Source: an uncultured Bacteroidales bacterium (GTDB lineage: Bacteria > Bacteroidota > Bacteroidia > Bacteroidales > UBA932). Taken from it: DNA of 51,351 nt. Under the pieces are notes generated by a model, which made no database searches, was not told where the DNA came from, and saw only the letters and a program-made list of their open reading frames with translations. Shown here in pieces: positions 34,379 to 43,589 of the stretch (its first letter is position 1; the number at the start of each line of letters is the position of its first letter). The translations under genes and the position numbers were made by a program. The stretch is from positions 1-51,351 of the forward strand of contig CALUUA010000016.1 in NCBI GenBank assembly GCA_944323845.1, written 5' to 3'.

Positions 34379-35752
34379 ATGAAGATACTGAAAATGAAGA
34401 ATATAAAACCGATAAAGGATGAGGGCAGGCCGAAGGTCTACATCGAGACTTACGGCTGCCAGATGAACGTGAACGACAGCGAGGTCATTCTGTCCATACT
34501 TCAGGATGACGGCTATGCCCTGACCGAAGACATCGGTCAGGCCAATGTCATATTGGCCAACACATGTTCCATCAGGGACAATGCGGAACAGAGGGTCTGG
34601 GGAAGAATCGACCAGTTCCGTCTCCGGAAAGAGCAAAGGAGGGATGTGATCATAGGCATAGTGGGCTGCATGGCCGAGAGACTGAAGGACAAGCTGCTGG
34701 ACAGCCATATCGTGGATATAGTGGCCGGTCCGGATTCCTACAGGAAACTGCCTGAAATGATAAGGGCCGTCACTCCTGATTCCCCGCAGATGGATGTGTT
34801 GCTGTCGCGGGAGGAGACCTATGCCGACATCACCCCTGTGAGGATGGACAGGAACGGAGTGTCTGCGTATATTTCCATCATGAGAGGGTGCAACAACGTA
34901 TGTTCTTACTGTATCGTCCCTTATACCAGAGGCGTAGAACGCAGCCGCGACCCGAGAACCATCCTGAAGGAGGCCGTGGATCTGTACACTTGCGGCTATC
35001 GCGAAGTGAATCTTCTGGGACAGAATGTGGATTCGTATCTGTGGAAAGACCCAGAATCAGCCGATGGCGACGTGAATTTCGCCCAGCTGCTGGAGATGGT
35101 GGCCAGAATCAGCCCTGACCTCAGGGTGAGGTTTTCCACTTCGCATCCCAAGGATATCAGCGACGAGGTCATATACACCATGGCCATGTATGACAATATC
35201 TGCAAGCACATCCATCTGCCGGTCCAGTCGGGCAGCAATGCCATGCTGGAGAAAATGCGTCGGAAATATACCAGAGAATGGTATCTGGAGAGGGTCAGGA
35301 AAATACGTTCGGTCATGCCCGACTGCGGGCTGACGACCGATATCATCGCAGGCTTCTGCGGCGAGACGGAGCAGGACCACAAGGATACCTTGTCTCTCAT
35401 GGAGGAGGCAGCTTTCGATGCCGCTTTCATGTTCCAGTATTCCGAGCGGCCGGGTACGCTGGCGGCCAGAAAATATCCTGACGACGTGCCGGCCGAAGTG
35501 AAGACCTCCAGGCTGAACGAAATCATTGCCCTTCAGGGCAGACTGAGTCTGGAAAGTAACGAAAGGGATGTCGGGAAACGGTTCAGGGTGCTCGTCGAGG
35601 GGGTGTCGAAAAAGAATGCGGACGAGCTTTTCGGACGCGCCGGCAACAACAAGGTCTGCGTTTTCCCGGCAGGAGGCCACAAGGCGGGGGACTATGTGGA
35701 TGTAGAGGTCGTTTCCTGCACTTCGGCTACATTGATTTCCAGACTGGTCTGA
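34379..35752 (+). CDS. miaB: tRNA-2-methylthio-N6-dimethylallyladenosine synthase
   Basis: This radical-SAM methylthiotransferase acts on A37 of tRNAs. The N-terminal UPF0004 domain has cluster-binding Cys in YGCQMN, NTCSIR and GCMAER. The radical-SAM motif is CNNVCSYC (171-178), and a C-terminal TRAM domain follows from about ERDVGKRFRVLVEG. ATG 34379 gives 457 residues; the longer frame from 34289 lies inside the previous gene and is not used. Confidence 0.96.
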   Translation: MKILKMKNIKPIKDEGRPKVYIETYGCQMNVNDSEVILSILQDDGYALTEDIGQANVILANTCSIRDNAEQRVWGRIDQFRLRKEQRRDVIIGIVGCMAERLKDKLLDSHIVDIVAGPDSYRKLPEMIRAVTPDSPQMDVLLSREETYADITPVRMDRNGVSAYISIMRGCNNVCSYCIVPYTRGVERSRDPRTILKEAVDLYTCGYREVNLLGQNVDSYLWKDPESADGDVNFAQLLEMVARISPDLRVRFSTSHPKDISDEVIYTMAMYDNICKHIHLPVQSGSNAMLEKMRRKYTREWYLERVRKIRSVMPDCGLTTDIIAGFCGETEQDHKDTLSLMEEAAFDAAFMFQYSERPGTLAARKYPDDVPAEVKTSRLNEIIALQGRLSLESNERDVGKRFRVLVEGVSKKNADELFGRAGNNKVCVFPAGGHKAGDYVDVEVVSCTSATLISRLV

Positions 35753-35777
35753 TTTTGAATTCTAAAGGTACAGGCTG

Positions 35778-37220
35778 ATGGGCATAGCGTCATTGATAGG
35801 ATATGTGATATTGATCCTGCTGATTATCGTGACGGTTCTCGTTATCTTGACTGATGAGGACGGCGATTCCGGCAGGAAGATATCGTGGATTCTGGTAGTG
35901 GTGCTGGTGCCGGTGGTGGGGATATTGTGCTATGTCGTTTTCGGACTGAACCACAGAGGGGACAGGAAATACGAGCGTTATGCCAGAAAGTTCCATGAAG
36001 CCTTCGTGAAGCATTCGGACAAGAAGCCGTACCGGAAGCTGTTCGGAGATTCCTGCAGATCGAAGGTCCGGGAAGGTTACAGGGAGCTTTCAGCCCTGCT
36101 TTCCCGCAGCAACGGCACTACTGTCACCGACTTCAACAGCGTGGAAATCATAACTTCCGGAAAACGGAAATTCGAAGCCCTCGTGCATGATCTGGAAAAT
36201 GCGCAGGATCATATCCACATGGAGTATTTCTATTTCCGCAAGGACCCCGGAAGCAAGCGTATCAAGGAAATCCTTATACGGAAGGCCAGAGAGGGGGTCA
36301 AGGTGAGGTTTATCCACGAGAACATAGCGAATATCGACATCAGCCCGTGGTACTACAACGAAATGAAGAAGGCCGGGGTGGAGGTGGTGAAATTCACGAA
36401 TGCCAGATTCAACCTGCTCAAGCTCAGCGCCAGACTCAACTACCGCAATCACAGGAAGATAGTGGTCATAGACGGCAAGATCGGCTATACCGGAGGGATG
36501 AATATCGGAGATGACTACTTCCTGAGGTGGAGGGATACGCACATGAGGATTACCGGCAACGCGGTATATGCCTTGCAATACAGTTTCCTGTATTCATTCT
36601 GTGTCTCCGGAGGTGCCATTCCGGACAATTTCCATGTCCTTTTCCCTGACCAGGAGCCGGGACAGAAGCGCAGCGAATTAGTGCAGATAGTCCCCGACCA
36701 GCCGGTGGATCGCTGGCCTGTCATCCACATGGGGGCGGTGTGGACGGTGCATCACAGCAGTGATTATGTCTATATCCAGACACCGTATTTCGTCCCTCCG
36801 GAGCCTCTCCTTCAGGCCCTGAAATCATCTGCCCTGAAGGGAACCGATGTCAGGATCATGATTCCACGGAAGGCTGACCAGCCTTATATGAATCTCGCGA
36901 ACAAGTCCTATTACAACACTTGTCTGGAGGCTGGGGTGAGGATTTTCGAAAAGCAGGGTAATTTCATCCATTCCAAGACCATCGTATCGGACGACTATCT
37001 TTCGGTAATCGGCTCCGCCAATATGGACTATCGCAGTCTGGAACTCAATTATGAGATCAATGCGTATATCTTCAATGAGGAGACGGCCAAGAGGAACAAG
37101 GATATCTTCCTTGCAGATCTGGAAGAGTGCAAGGAGGTTACGCTGGATGCATGGAAGAAGCGTCCGTGGTATCTGAAGCTCGGTCAGGCTGTCATCAGGC
37201 TCTTCGCCCCGCTGCTGTAG
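35778..37220 (+). CDS. cls: Cardiolipin synthase (phospholipase D family)
   Basis: This inner-membrane enzyme of 480 residues makes cardiolipin from phosphatidylglycerol. Two N-terminal transmembrane helices (about 5-24 and 34-55) are followed by two HKD motifs: HRKIVVIDGKIGYTGG (His about 225) and HSKTIVSDDYLSVIGSANMD (His about 398). Both are complete, so the enzyme should be active. It lies 25 bases after miaB. Confidence 0.93.
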   Translation: MGIASLIGYVILILLIIVTVLVILTDEDGDSGRKISWILVVVLVPVVGILCYVVFGLNHRGDRKYERYARKFHEAFVKHSDKKPYRKLFGDSCRSKVREGYRELSALLSRSNGTTVTDFNSVEIITSGKRKFEALVHDLENAQDHIHMEYFYFRKDPGSKRIKEILIRKAREGVKVRFIHENIANIDISPWYYNEMKKAGVEVVKFTNARFNLLKLSARLNYRNHRKIVVIDGKIGYTGGMNIGDDYFLRWRDTHMRITGNAVYALQYSFLYSFCVSGGAIPDNFHVLFPDQEPGQKRSELVQIVPDQPVDRWPVIHMGAVWTVHHSSDYVYIQTPYFVPPEPLLQALKSSALKGTDVRIMIPRKADQPYMNLANKSYYNTCLEAGVRIFEKQGNFIHSKTIVSDDYLSVIGSANMDYRSLELNYEINAYIFNEETAKRNKDIFLADLEECKEVTLDAWKKRPWYLKLGQAVIRLFAPLL

Positions 37221-37287
37221 AAAGGCTTCCGGAAATTTTCAGTAACGATTCCGCAGCGGTGCTGTGATGTATTTCACGGAAATTCAT

Positions 37288-37295
37288 TATCTTTG
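37288..37295 (+). promoter_or_regulatory. Candidate -7 element upstream of the LEA14-like gene
   Basis: TATCTTTG matches TAnnTTTG, 45 bases before ATG 37340. No clear TTTG lies 19 bases upstream. Confidence 0.45.
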
Positions 37296-37339
37296 TCAAG
37301 ATGCAGATTCAGTAATGTCTGCCGGATTTGAAATTCAGG

Positions 37340-37834
37340 ATGAAAGTTAAGGTTTCCAATATGCGGATTTTTTCCGCTCTGGCTGTCGTCGCCGTGATGC
37401 TTTTGACAGGCTGTAGCGGCTACAAGGATATCAGGGTGGACTCATGCAGGCTTGAAAGCATTTCGCCTGTGGGACTTAAGGCACTTGACGCCGGTTTTTC
37501 TGTCAGCGTGGATAATCCGGTGAAGGAAATTCTCATTTCCGACATAGACGGAACGGTGTATTATGACGGGGGTGAATTCGGGCATTTCGAGGCCCCTCCC
37601 GTAACCGTGCCGGGAAAGTCGGTCTCCGATGTCAGGGTGGATGTCAGGGCTGCGTTAAGCAAGTCGCTGACTCTTATGCAGGTGATGTCTATGGCCACGG
37701 CTTTCGACCCATCGGAATTTACGGTCGATATTTCCCTGACGGTCAAGGTAAAGGGCGGACTGAAAAAGAAAGTGGTGCTTAAGGGTCTGCCTGTGGATCA
37801 ATTTTTTAGAAAGACAAGTTATGAAAGTATTTGA
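37340..37834 (+). CDS. LEA type 2-like lipoprotein
   Basis: This small exported lipoprotein has a hydrophobic signal ending LLTGC. The mature part (SCRLESISPVGLKALDAGF onward) is a single LEA14/WHy-like beta-sandwich, about 120 residues. Its function is unknown; similar Bacteroidetes proteins are periplasmic and often sit beside SPOR or envelope genes. ATG 37340 is used, though 37361 (MRIFSAL) would also give a signal peptide and TTG 37328 is less likely. The next gene overlaps its end by 14 bases. Confidence 0.75.
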   Translation: MKVKVSNMRIFSALAVVAVMLLTGCSGYKDIRVDSCRLESISPVGLKALDAGFSVSVDNPVKEILISDIDGTVYYDGGEFGHFEAPPVTVPGKSVSDVRVDVRAALSKSLTLMQVMSMATAFDPSEFTVDISLTVKVKGGLKKKVVLKGLPVDQFFRKTSYESI

Positions 37835-38450
37835 ACGGCTCTTTTTTGCTGCGGCTGTACTGCTATCTGCAGTAATGCCGGCAGCAGCTCAGGAGGCTGA
37901 TTCTCTTGAGACCGGACCTGTCGTCCCGGAGGGCTATGAGCTGGTGGATACAGTGGTGGTGGTCATGAGTGAAAGAGTGGATACGGCTCTGGCCGGCAAG
38001 GATATTTTTTCTGTCCTGCCGTCAAGGTCTGGAGGGGATGCCGGCGATGTGCGCATTTATCAGTCTTCGTCCATAGTATCGGCCATGAAAAAAAGCAGGG
38101 AAAGCAATCTGTCCCGGCCTTTCATGGGTTACAGGGTGCGGATATTCTTCGATAACAGGCAGTCTGCCCGTCAGGATTCGGAGGCCATGATGGAGAAGTT
38201 CGAGAGTCTGTATCCCGGGATACCTGCGTACAGAAGCTATGTAAATCCTTATTTCAAGATTACAGTAGGGGATTTCAGAACCAAATCCGAGGCCATGAGT
38301 TTTCTAAGGCAGATTACGGATGTGTTTCCGAAGGCGTTCATAGTGAAGGAGGGGATTGAATATCCGGCGCTGGACAGGGATTCCCTATACAGGCTGGATA
38401 CAGTGCAGATACTCAGGAAACTGCCGGAAGCCGACACTTTGTTTTTATAA
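37821..38450 (+). CDS. Exported SPOR-domain protein
   Basis: The 209 residues have a signal peptide (MKVFERLFFAAAVLLSAVMPAAAQ). A C-terminal SPOR domain spans about 105-180: YRVRIFFDNRQSARQDSEAM, then YRSYVNPYFKITVGDFRTK. SPOR domains bind denuded glycan strands at division sites, so a role in septation or peptidoglycan binding is inferred. It overlaps the LEA14-like gene by 14 bases and precedes rpoN by 13 bases. Confidence 0.85.
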   Translation: MKVFERLFFAAAVLLSAVMPAAAQEADSLETGPVVPEGYELVDTVVVVMSERVDTALAGKDIFSVLPSRSGGDAGDVRIYQSSSIVSAMKKSRESNLSRPFMGYRVRIFFDNRQSARQDSEAMMEKFESLYPGIPAYRSYVNPYFKITVGDFRTKSEAMSFLRQITDVFPKAFIVKEGIEYPALDRDSLYRLDTVQILRKLPEADTLFL

Positions 38451-38463
38451 GCGACGACGTGTT

Positions 38464-39876
38464 ATGTTGAAGCAAGGACTTGAATTGAAGCAGACGCAGA
38501 AGCTTTCCCCTCTGCAGATACAGACGATAAAGCTCATAGAACTTCCTACCCAGGAACTCGAACAGCGGATTCGGAAGGAACTGGAGGAGAATCCTGTTCT
38601 GGAGGAGAATACTGCGAATGAGGAGGAAGACGAGGACAATGCTCCGAGAGAAGTTTCCCTCTCTGAATACAAGGATGATGATCCGATTCCGAGCTATAAG
38701 CTGAAGGTAAACAATTACGGCAAGGACGAAAGGCCTGTCTACAATACTTTTTCCGTAAAGGAGAGTTTTACGCAGAGCCTGATGGAACAGCTCGGATTCA
38801 GGAATCTGACGGAACATCAGTATGCTGTAGCCGCCTTTATCATAGGGAGTCTGGATGATGACGGGTATCTGAGACGCGATGTCGACAGTCTGGTGGACGA
38901 TATGGCTTTCAGGGCAGGCATAGAATCGGATGAAAAGGAAGTGGAGGAGATGCTGCACGTCATTCAGGAGTTCGAGCCGGCAGGAGTAGGCGCCAGAGAT
39001 TTGAGGGAATGTCTTCTGCTGCAGATCAGAGGTTTGAAACAGACTCCGGAAGTCAGGAACGCCACAAGAATCCTTACAGATTATTTCAACGAGTTCACCA
39101 GCAAGCATTTCAACAGGATAATCACGAAGATGGGCATTTCGGAGTCCGATCTGAAGGCTGCCATGTCCAAAATACTGAAACTGAATCCTGCTCCCGGAGG
39201 TCAGATAGATGATTCATACAGTGAGCAGGCCCAGCAGATAGTGCCAGATTTCGTGCTTACTCTGGAAAACGGGGAGCTGAAGCTGACAATGCCTCGTTTT
39301 TCGATTCCAGAGCTGAAGGTGAACAGGAAGTATGCCGACATCCTGATGGATGCGGCCAATTCGTCCGAGCGAGACAAGAAAGAGGCCGCCGCCTTCGTCA
39401 AGAAGAAGCTGGATTCGGCGAAGTGGTTCGTGGAGGCGATCAAGCAGAGGCATAATACTCTCCAGAGTACGATGCAGGCCATCATCGACTATCAGCATGA
39501 TTACTTCATGGACGGAGACGAGTCGCATCTGAAGCCTATGGTGCTGAAAGATATTGCCGAGAGGACAGGGTTCGACATTTCGACGATCTCGAGGGTCGTG
39601 AACAGCAAATACATCGAGACCCATTTCGGAATCTATTCCCTGAAGTATTTCTTTTCCGAAGGCATGGAAAATTCGGAGGGCGAGGAAGTTTCGACCAGAG
39701 AACTGAAGAAGGCTCTGCAGGAGTGCGTGGATGCCGAGGACAAGAGGAATCCGCTTACGGATGACCAGCTCGTGACAGAAATGACCAAGAGGGGATACAA
39801 GGTAGCCCGCCGTACCATAGCCAAGTACCGCGACCAGTTGAATATCCCTAAAGCCCGTATGAGAAAGGAACTCTGA
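38464..39876 (+). CDS. rpoN: RNA polymerase sigma-54 factor
   Basis: The 470 residues begin MLKQGLELKQTQKLSPLQIQ, the region I Gln-rich activator-interaction segment. An acidic region II (ENTANEEEDEDNAPRE) and the core- and DNA-binding region III follow. The RpoN box near the C-terminus reads ARRTIAKYRDQL. Length is normal. ATG 38464 is the family start; the longer frame runs into the SPOR gene. Its stop abuts the convergent upp stop with no base between them. Confidence 0.96.
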   Translation: MLKQGLELKQTQKLSPLQIQTIKLIELPTQELEQRIRKELEENPVLEENTANEEEDEDNAPREVSLSEYKDDDPIPSYKLKVNNYGKDERPVYNTFSVKESFTQSLMEQLGFRNLTEHQYAVAAFIIGSLDDDGYLRRDVDSLVDDMAFRAGIESDEKEVEEMLHVIQEFEPAGVGARDLRECLLLQIRGLKQTPEVRNATRILTDYFNEFTSKHFNRIITKMGISESDLKAAMSKILKLNPAPGGQIDDSYSEQAQQIVPDFVLTLENGELKLTMPRFSIPELKVNRKYADILMDAANSSERDKKEAAAFVKKKLDSAKWFVEAIKQRHNTLQSTMQAIIDYQHDYFMDGDESHLKPMVLKDIAERTGFDISTISRVVNSKYIETHFGIYSLKYFFSEGMENSEGEEVSTRELKKALQECVDAEDKRNPLTDDQLVTEMTKRGYKVARRTIAKYRDQLNIPKARMRKEL

Positions 39877-40530
39877 TCAGTCTTTTTCCCCGTAGGCCAG
39901 GTCGCCGGCGTCTCCCAGACCAGGGACTATGTATGAATGGCTTGTGAGTTCTTCATCTATGGCAGCCGCCCAAAGGGTGATATTCCTGCCGGACAGATGT
40001 TTCTGAAGATATTCCACTGCATAGACGCTCGAAATCGGACATACCAGATGAGTGTAGGACGGTTCGCCGTGTTCCAGAAGTTTGTTGTAGGCTATTTCCA
40101 GTGAAGCTCCGGTAGCCAGCATCGTGTCGGCCAGAATCAGAACCTTTCCGTTCAGGTCAGGGCTGCTGGCATATTCGATGTTGATATGGAAATCATCGCC
40201 CTTGTCATACTTCCTGTATGCAGCCACGAATGCGTTCTGGGCGTCATCGAACATATTCAGTATGCCTTTGTGCAGAGGTACCCCGGCCCGGAGTATCGTA
40301 GCGGCCACTATCGTGTCGTCATGGGTGCGGACATTGGCTATCCCGAGAGGGGTATATACCTTCTTTTCCGAATAGTGGAGGGTCTTGCTTATTTCATAAG
40401 CGAAGATTTCCCCCATGCGTTCCAGATTCGTACGGAAACGCATCTTGTCTTTCTGAATGTTGATGTCACGGATCTGTGCGACAAATTTGTTGAGGGCCGT
40501 ATTGCTCTCGCCGAGATTTATGATTTTCAT
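39877..40530 (-). CDS. upp: Uracil phosphoribosyltransferase
   Basis: This salvage enzyme makes UMP from uracil and PRPP. The PRPP loop is LILADTMLATGAS (about 128-140) and the uracil-binding C-terminal region IVPGLGDAGDLAYG is intact. From ATG 40530 (MKIINLGESN) it has 217 residues. The frame extends to 40620 over its own promoter, so that start is not used. Confidence 0.94.
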   Translation of the reverse strand: MKIINLGESNTALNKFVAQIRDINIQKDKMRFRTNLERMGEIFAYEISKTLHYSEKKVYTPLGIANVRTHDDTIVAATILRAGVPLHKGILNMFDDAQNAFVAAYRKYDKGDDFHINIEYASSPDLNGKVLILADTMLATGASLEIAYNKLLEHGEPSYTHLVCPISSVYAVEYLQKHLSGRNITLWAAAIDEELTSHSYIVPGLGDAGDLAYGEKD

Positions 40531-40562
40531 GATCCTGGTCCTGATGGATTTCGATGTGCCTG

Positions 40563-40594
40563 CAAAGATACGCAAAAGCCGAGAGCAGGCCAAA
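40563..40594 (-). promoter_or_regulatory. Promoter of upp
   Basis: Reading the minus strand, TTTG (40591-40594), a 20-base spacer and TATCTTTG (40563-40570) lie 33 bases before the start codon. The promoter lies between upp and the end of radC. Confidence 0.65.
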
Positions 40595-40601
40595 TTAATT
40601 T

Positions 40602-41294
40602 TCAGGGAATTCCGAAGCATGTCTCCTCGTCGGCAAAGCTGTAGTATCTGTCATCGGCGATGATTATATGGTCCAGCAGGGAAATGTCGAAGGTCTCTGC
40701 CGCCTTTTTCAGGTTCATGGTCTGTTTCATGTCATTCGAGCCGGGCACAGGATTTCCGGACGGATGATTATGGATAAGGATGATGCCGTGAGCCTTCTTT
40801 TCCAGAGCCTTCCTGATTATAATCTTTATATCCAGCACTGTGGCCGACATCCCTCCCGTGCTCAGAAGCTCTTTCCCGATGACAATGTTCGCCCTGTTCA
40901 GGAAAATGATCCAGCATTCCTCGTGCGAAAGCCCTTTCAGCAGAGGGAACATGAGATTGAAAACCTGCCGTGCGCCGGTGACAGGCATGCTCCTGCAATC
41001 GTTTTTCTCGTACACGAACCGTTTCCCAAGCTCCATGGCGGCTGCTACGGTCACGGCCTTGTCTGCACCGATGCCCCTTATTTCCTGCATCCTTTCCGTT
41101 GAGAAGCCGGCAAGTCCTGTCAGAGAGTTTCCTGCGGCGTCCAACAGGTCTGACGCTATTTCCAGTGCATTCTTCTTGCCTGTCCCGGTGCGCAGCAATA
41201 TGGCCAGAAGTTCGGAATCATCCAGATTCTTCGCTCCCCTCGCCAGAAGTTTTTCCCTCGGTCTCTCTTCCTCCCTCATCTCTGAAATTTTCAT
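40602..41294 (-). CDS. radC: RadC-family JAB/MPN-domain protein
   Basis: The 230-residue protein has an N-terminal helix-hairpin-helix region (EIRGIGADKAVTVAAA, near residue 70) and a C-terminal JAB/MPN metalloprotease-like domain with the metal motif HNHPSGNPVPGSND. Despite its name, a DNA-repair role is poorly supported, and the true function is unresolved. Nearby genes give no hint. It ends just before the upp promoter. Confidence 0.92.
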   Translation of the reverse strand: MKISEMREEERPREKLLARGAKNLDDSELLAILLRTGTGKKNALEIASDLLDAAGNSLTGLAGFSTERMQEIRGIGADKAVTVAAAMELGKRFVYEKNDCRSMPVTGARQVFNLMFPLLKGLSHEECWIIFLNRANIVIGKELLSTGGMSATVLDIKIIIRKALEKKAHGIILIHNHPSGNPVPGSNDMKQTMNLKKAAETFDISLLDHIIIADDRYYSFADEETCFGIP

Positions 41295-41353
41295 GACAGT
41301 CGTTTTTATGCCTTCCCGGCAATGTCCGACATGAAGTTAGCCGGTTCCCGGCA

Positions 41354-41392
41354 ATAAAAAAACCGGAAAGGCCGCTGCCTCTCCGGTTTTTT
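41354..41392 (-). terminator. Rho-independent terminator of the carboxyltransferase gene
   Basis: AACCGGA and TCCGGTT stems, extended by AG/CT pairs, are followed on the minus strand by a T-run (41354-41362). An A-run before the stem makes it usable in both directions. Confidence 0.85.
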
Positions 41393-41435
41393 CTTTTTCA
41401 ATATGAAATTTTTCTTTTTCCGGCGATTTTCCCGC

Positions 41436-43217
41436 TTATTCCACAAAAGCGAGAATCTCACCCTTGGCGACGAAGTCGCCCTGTCGGCAGCATACGGCTA
41501 CTATCTTGCCGTCGCATGCAGGCTTCACCTCTTCCATGCCGTAGTAGGTCTGGATGTAGCTCATGGCCGTGCCGGCCTTCACTTCGGTCCCGACTACAGG
41601 GGCCGTGGAAGCATCGTCCACATCTATCTGCCAGAGCAGCTGTCCCTTTACAGGAGACTGCACCGGTGTCGCGTTCGGGAATTTCTCCACAATCTTCTCG
41701 ACATCATATTTAGGCACCTCCACTACCGGTCTGGTGATTATGACAGGGGCTCCGGCCTTTTCCTTCATGGCTTCAAGGTCTTTCTTGAACCTTTCCTTGG
41801 CTACGCCGCTCTTGTAATCCCTGTACTGCCTTTCATGCATGGCGAATTCGAACAGTTCCTCGTCGTCCTGTCCATAGTCCCAGCCTTCCTCGTCCATCAT
41901 CTTGCGGAAATGGTCGAGTTCGTTCGGGAACGCATCCTGAGGGTTTCCTGTGTAGAATTCGAGACCTTTTTCCTTCGCCAGTTCCACGATTTCCGGAGCA
42001 AGTTCGCCTGGGAGCTTGCCCATTTTCCCGAGAATCATGTTCCAGGTGTCCTTGTCGATGGTAGTCCATCTCGGCTTGCCTTTCAGGATGTTCATCAGAT
42101 TCATCAGGGCAGTGTTCTTGACATACTGGCTGAACGGTGTCACGAGTGGCGGATAGCCGAGTCTCGGCCATACATATGCCACTTCCTGGAACAGCATGAC
42201 CATGAGGTTGTCCACGCTGAGCTCATCTTTTCCCTGAGCGCGCAGTGAAGCGTTTATGGCTCCGCGGAATCCGGTAAGGTCGGCCATCATGGAGCCCATC
42301 ATTCCGCCAGGCAGCCCGCAGCCCACGAGGAGGGATGACATGTGAGAATTGTTGGAGTCTATCCAGTATCCGAGGAATTCATCAATGAATTTCTGCGTGA
42401 GGCGTCGTACTTCCATGTAGGCGTCCATGTTCAGGTCTTTTACCAGGAAGCCGTCAGCCTTCATCATTTCCCTGATGGTGATTACGTCCGGATGGACCTT
42501 ACCCCAGGAGAGTGGTTCTACGGCCACGTCGAGATAGTCTGCGCCGGCACGGGCCACTTCCAGCATGGAGGCAGGCGAGAATCCAGGCCCGCAATGCCCG
42601 TGGTACTGGACCTTTATGTGCGGATATTTGTCCTTGATGGATTTCGTGAGCTGCCCGAGCATGGTCGGACGTCCGATTCCGGCCATATCCTTGAGGCATA
42701 TTTCGTCGCATCCGTATCCTACGACCTTGTCCACGATATCCATATAATATTCTACCGTATGGATAGGGGAGTTCGTAATGGAGAGTGCGACCTGCGAAAT
42801 CATGCCGCCTTTTTTCGCATATTCCACCGAAAGTTTCAGGTTCCTGTGGTCGTTCAGACCGCAGAAAGATCTGGAAATATTGGTACCCTGCTTGCATTTC
42901 ACTTTATACATCAATTCTCTGACATCGGCAGGGACCGGGTTCATCCTCAATGCGTTGAGACCCCTTTCAAGCATGTGCGTCTGGATGCCGGCCTTGTTGA
43001 ACGGAGCGGTCCATTCGCGGACGGCCTTGTTCGGGTTTTCTCCGAAGAGAAGGTTTACCTGTTCGAAAGCCCCGCCGTTTGTCTCGACCCTGTCGAAGCA
43101 TCCCATGTCAATGATGGCGGGAGCCACTTCTTTCAACTGGCTGACTGTCGGAACATATTTTCCTGACGACTGCCACATATCTCTGTAGACCAGAGAGAAT
43201 TTGATTTCTCTTTTCAT
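41436..43217 (-). CDS. Pyruvate carboxylase/oxaloacetate decarboxylase-type carboxyltransferase with lysine-less biotinyl domain
   Basis: The 593 residues contain an HMGL-like carboxyltransferase barrel (LVYRDMWQSS at the start; CLKDMAGIGRPT with the metal-site Lys; YHGHCGPG where relatives have HTHD), a conserved C-terminal region, and a final biotinyl-like domain. In that domain the biotin-acceptor EAMKM reads TYYGM (about 557-561), with Gly at the Lys position, so it cannot be biotinylated in the normal way. Bacteroidetes use such proteins in C3/C4 carboxyl transfer with sodium-pumping or methylmalonyl-CoA systems. A carrier protein supplied from elsewhere is inferred. ATG 43217 (MKREIKFSL) fits relatives better than 43262. 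Confidence 0.82.
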   Translation of the reverse strand: MKREIKFSLVYRDMWQSSGKYVPTVSQLKEVAPAIIDMGCFDRVETNGGAFEQVNLLFGENPNKAVREWTAPFNKAGIQTHMLERGLNALRMNPVPADVRELMYKVKCKQGTNISRSFCGLNDHRNLKLSVEYAKKGGMISQVALSITNSPIHTVEYYMDIVDKVVGYGCDEICLKDMAGIGRPTMLGQLTKSIKDKYPHIKVQYHGHCGPGFSPASMLEVARAGADYLDVAVEPLSWGKVHPDVITIREMMKADGFLVKDLNMDAYMEVRRLTQKFIDEFLGYWIDSNNSHMSSLLVGCGLPGGMMGSMMADLTGFRGAINASLRAQGKDELSVDNLMVMLFQEVAYVWPRLGYPPLVTPFSQYVKNTALMNLMNILKGKPRWTTIDKDTWNMILGKMGKLPGELAPEIVELAKEKGLEFYTGNPQDAFPNELDHFRKMMDEEGWDYGQDDEELFEFAMHERQYRDYKSGVAKERFKKDLEAMKEKAGAPVIITRPVVEVPKYDVEKIVEKFPNATPVQSPVKGQLLWQIDVDDASTAPVVGTEVKAGTAMSYIQTYYGMEEVKPACDGKIVAVCCRQGDFVAKGEILAFVE

Positions 43218-43259
43218 ATCGAAATTTTTTGTTTTAATCCGATTCGTGATCAAATCATG

Positions 43260-43267
43260 CAAAGATA
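43260..43267 (-). promoter_or_regulatory. -7 element of the carboxyltransferase gene
   Basis: On the minus strand this reads TATCTTTG, 42 bases before the start codon. The nearest TTTG upstream (43291-43294) is 23 bases away, a little far. Confidence 0.5.
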
Positions 43268-43328
43268 TAGTTTTTTTATTTCATGAGGCCCAAATTTCGC
43301 AAAAGTTGTCAAAAACGGCATTATGCTC

Positions 43329-43358
43329 TTGACAGATTAATTATTTTGTGTATCTTTG
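43329..43358 (+). promoter_or_regulatory. Promoter of tRNA-His
   Basis: TTG (43329-43331, within TTGACA), a 19-base spacer and TATCTTTG (43351-43358) match the Bacteroidetes consensus. The tRNA starts 19 bases later. Confidence 0.8.
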
Positions 43359-43376
43359 CAGTCCCAAATGAATATG

Positions 43377-43450
43377 GTGCCCATAGTTCAGTTGGTTAGA
43401 GCGTCAGATTGTGGTTCTGAATGTCGTCGGTTCGAATCCGACTGGGCACC
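43377..43450 (+). tRNA. tRNA-His (anticodon GTG)
   Basis: It folds as a full cloverleaf. Acceptor GTGCCCA pairs with TGGGCAC, the D stem is GTTC/GAGC, anticodon stem TCAGA/TCTGA encloses loop TTGTGGT, and the T arm is GTCGG/CCGAC with TTCGAAT. The discriminator is C, and G at 43376 can serve as the G-1 typical of tRNA-His. CCA is not encoded. Confidence 0.97.
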
Positions 43451-43483
43451 CTGAGAAATAGTCCGGTCTTCCGGAGAAAAAGG

Positions 43484-43589
43484 AGGTGGGTCAAAAGTCA
43501 CGAAGTGACCGCGACTGGAAGGAGCGAAATCCCCCTAATAGGGGGTGCAGGGGGTTTAGAAGGGTATAGTCTTTCGAAGAAAGACGTTT
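43484..43589. repeat. Gene-free stretch of short inverted repeats between tRNA-His and the terminator
   Basis: It contains GTGGGTCAAAAGTCACGAAGTGACC (43488 region) with GTCAC/GTGAC pairing, CCCCCTAATAGGGGG with a further GGGGG, and the hairpin GTCTTTC-GAA-GAAAGAC (43569-43585). No gene is supported. The look is that of an interspersed repeat, and a related sequence sits near the right window edge. Confidence 0.55.
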
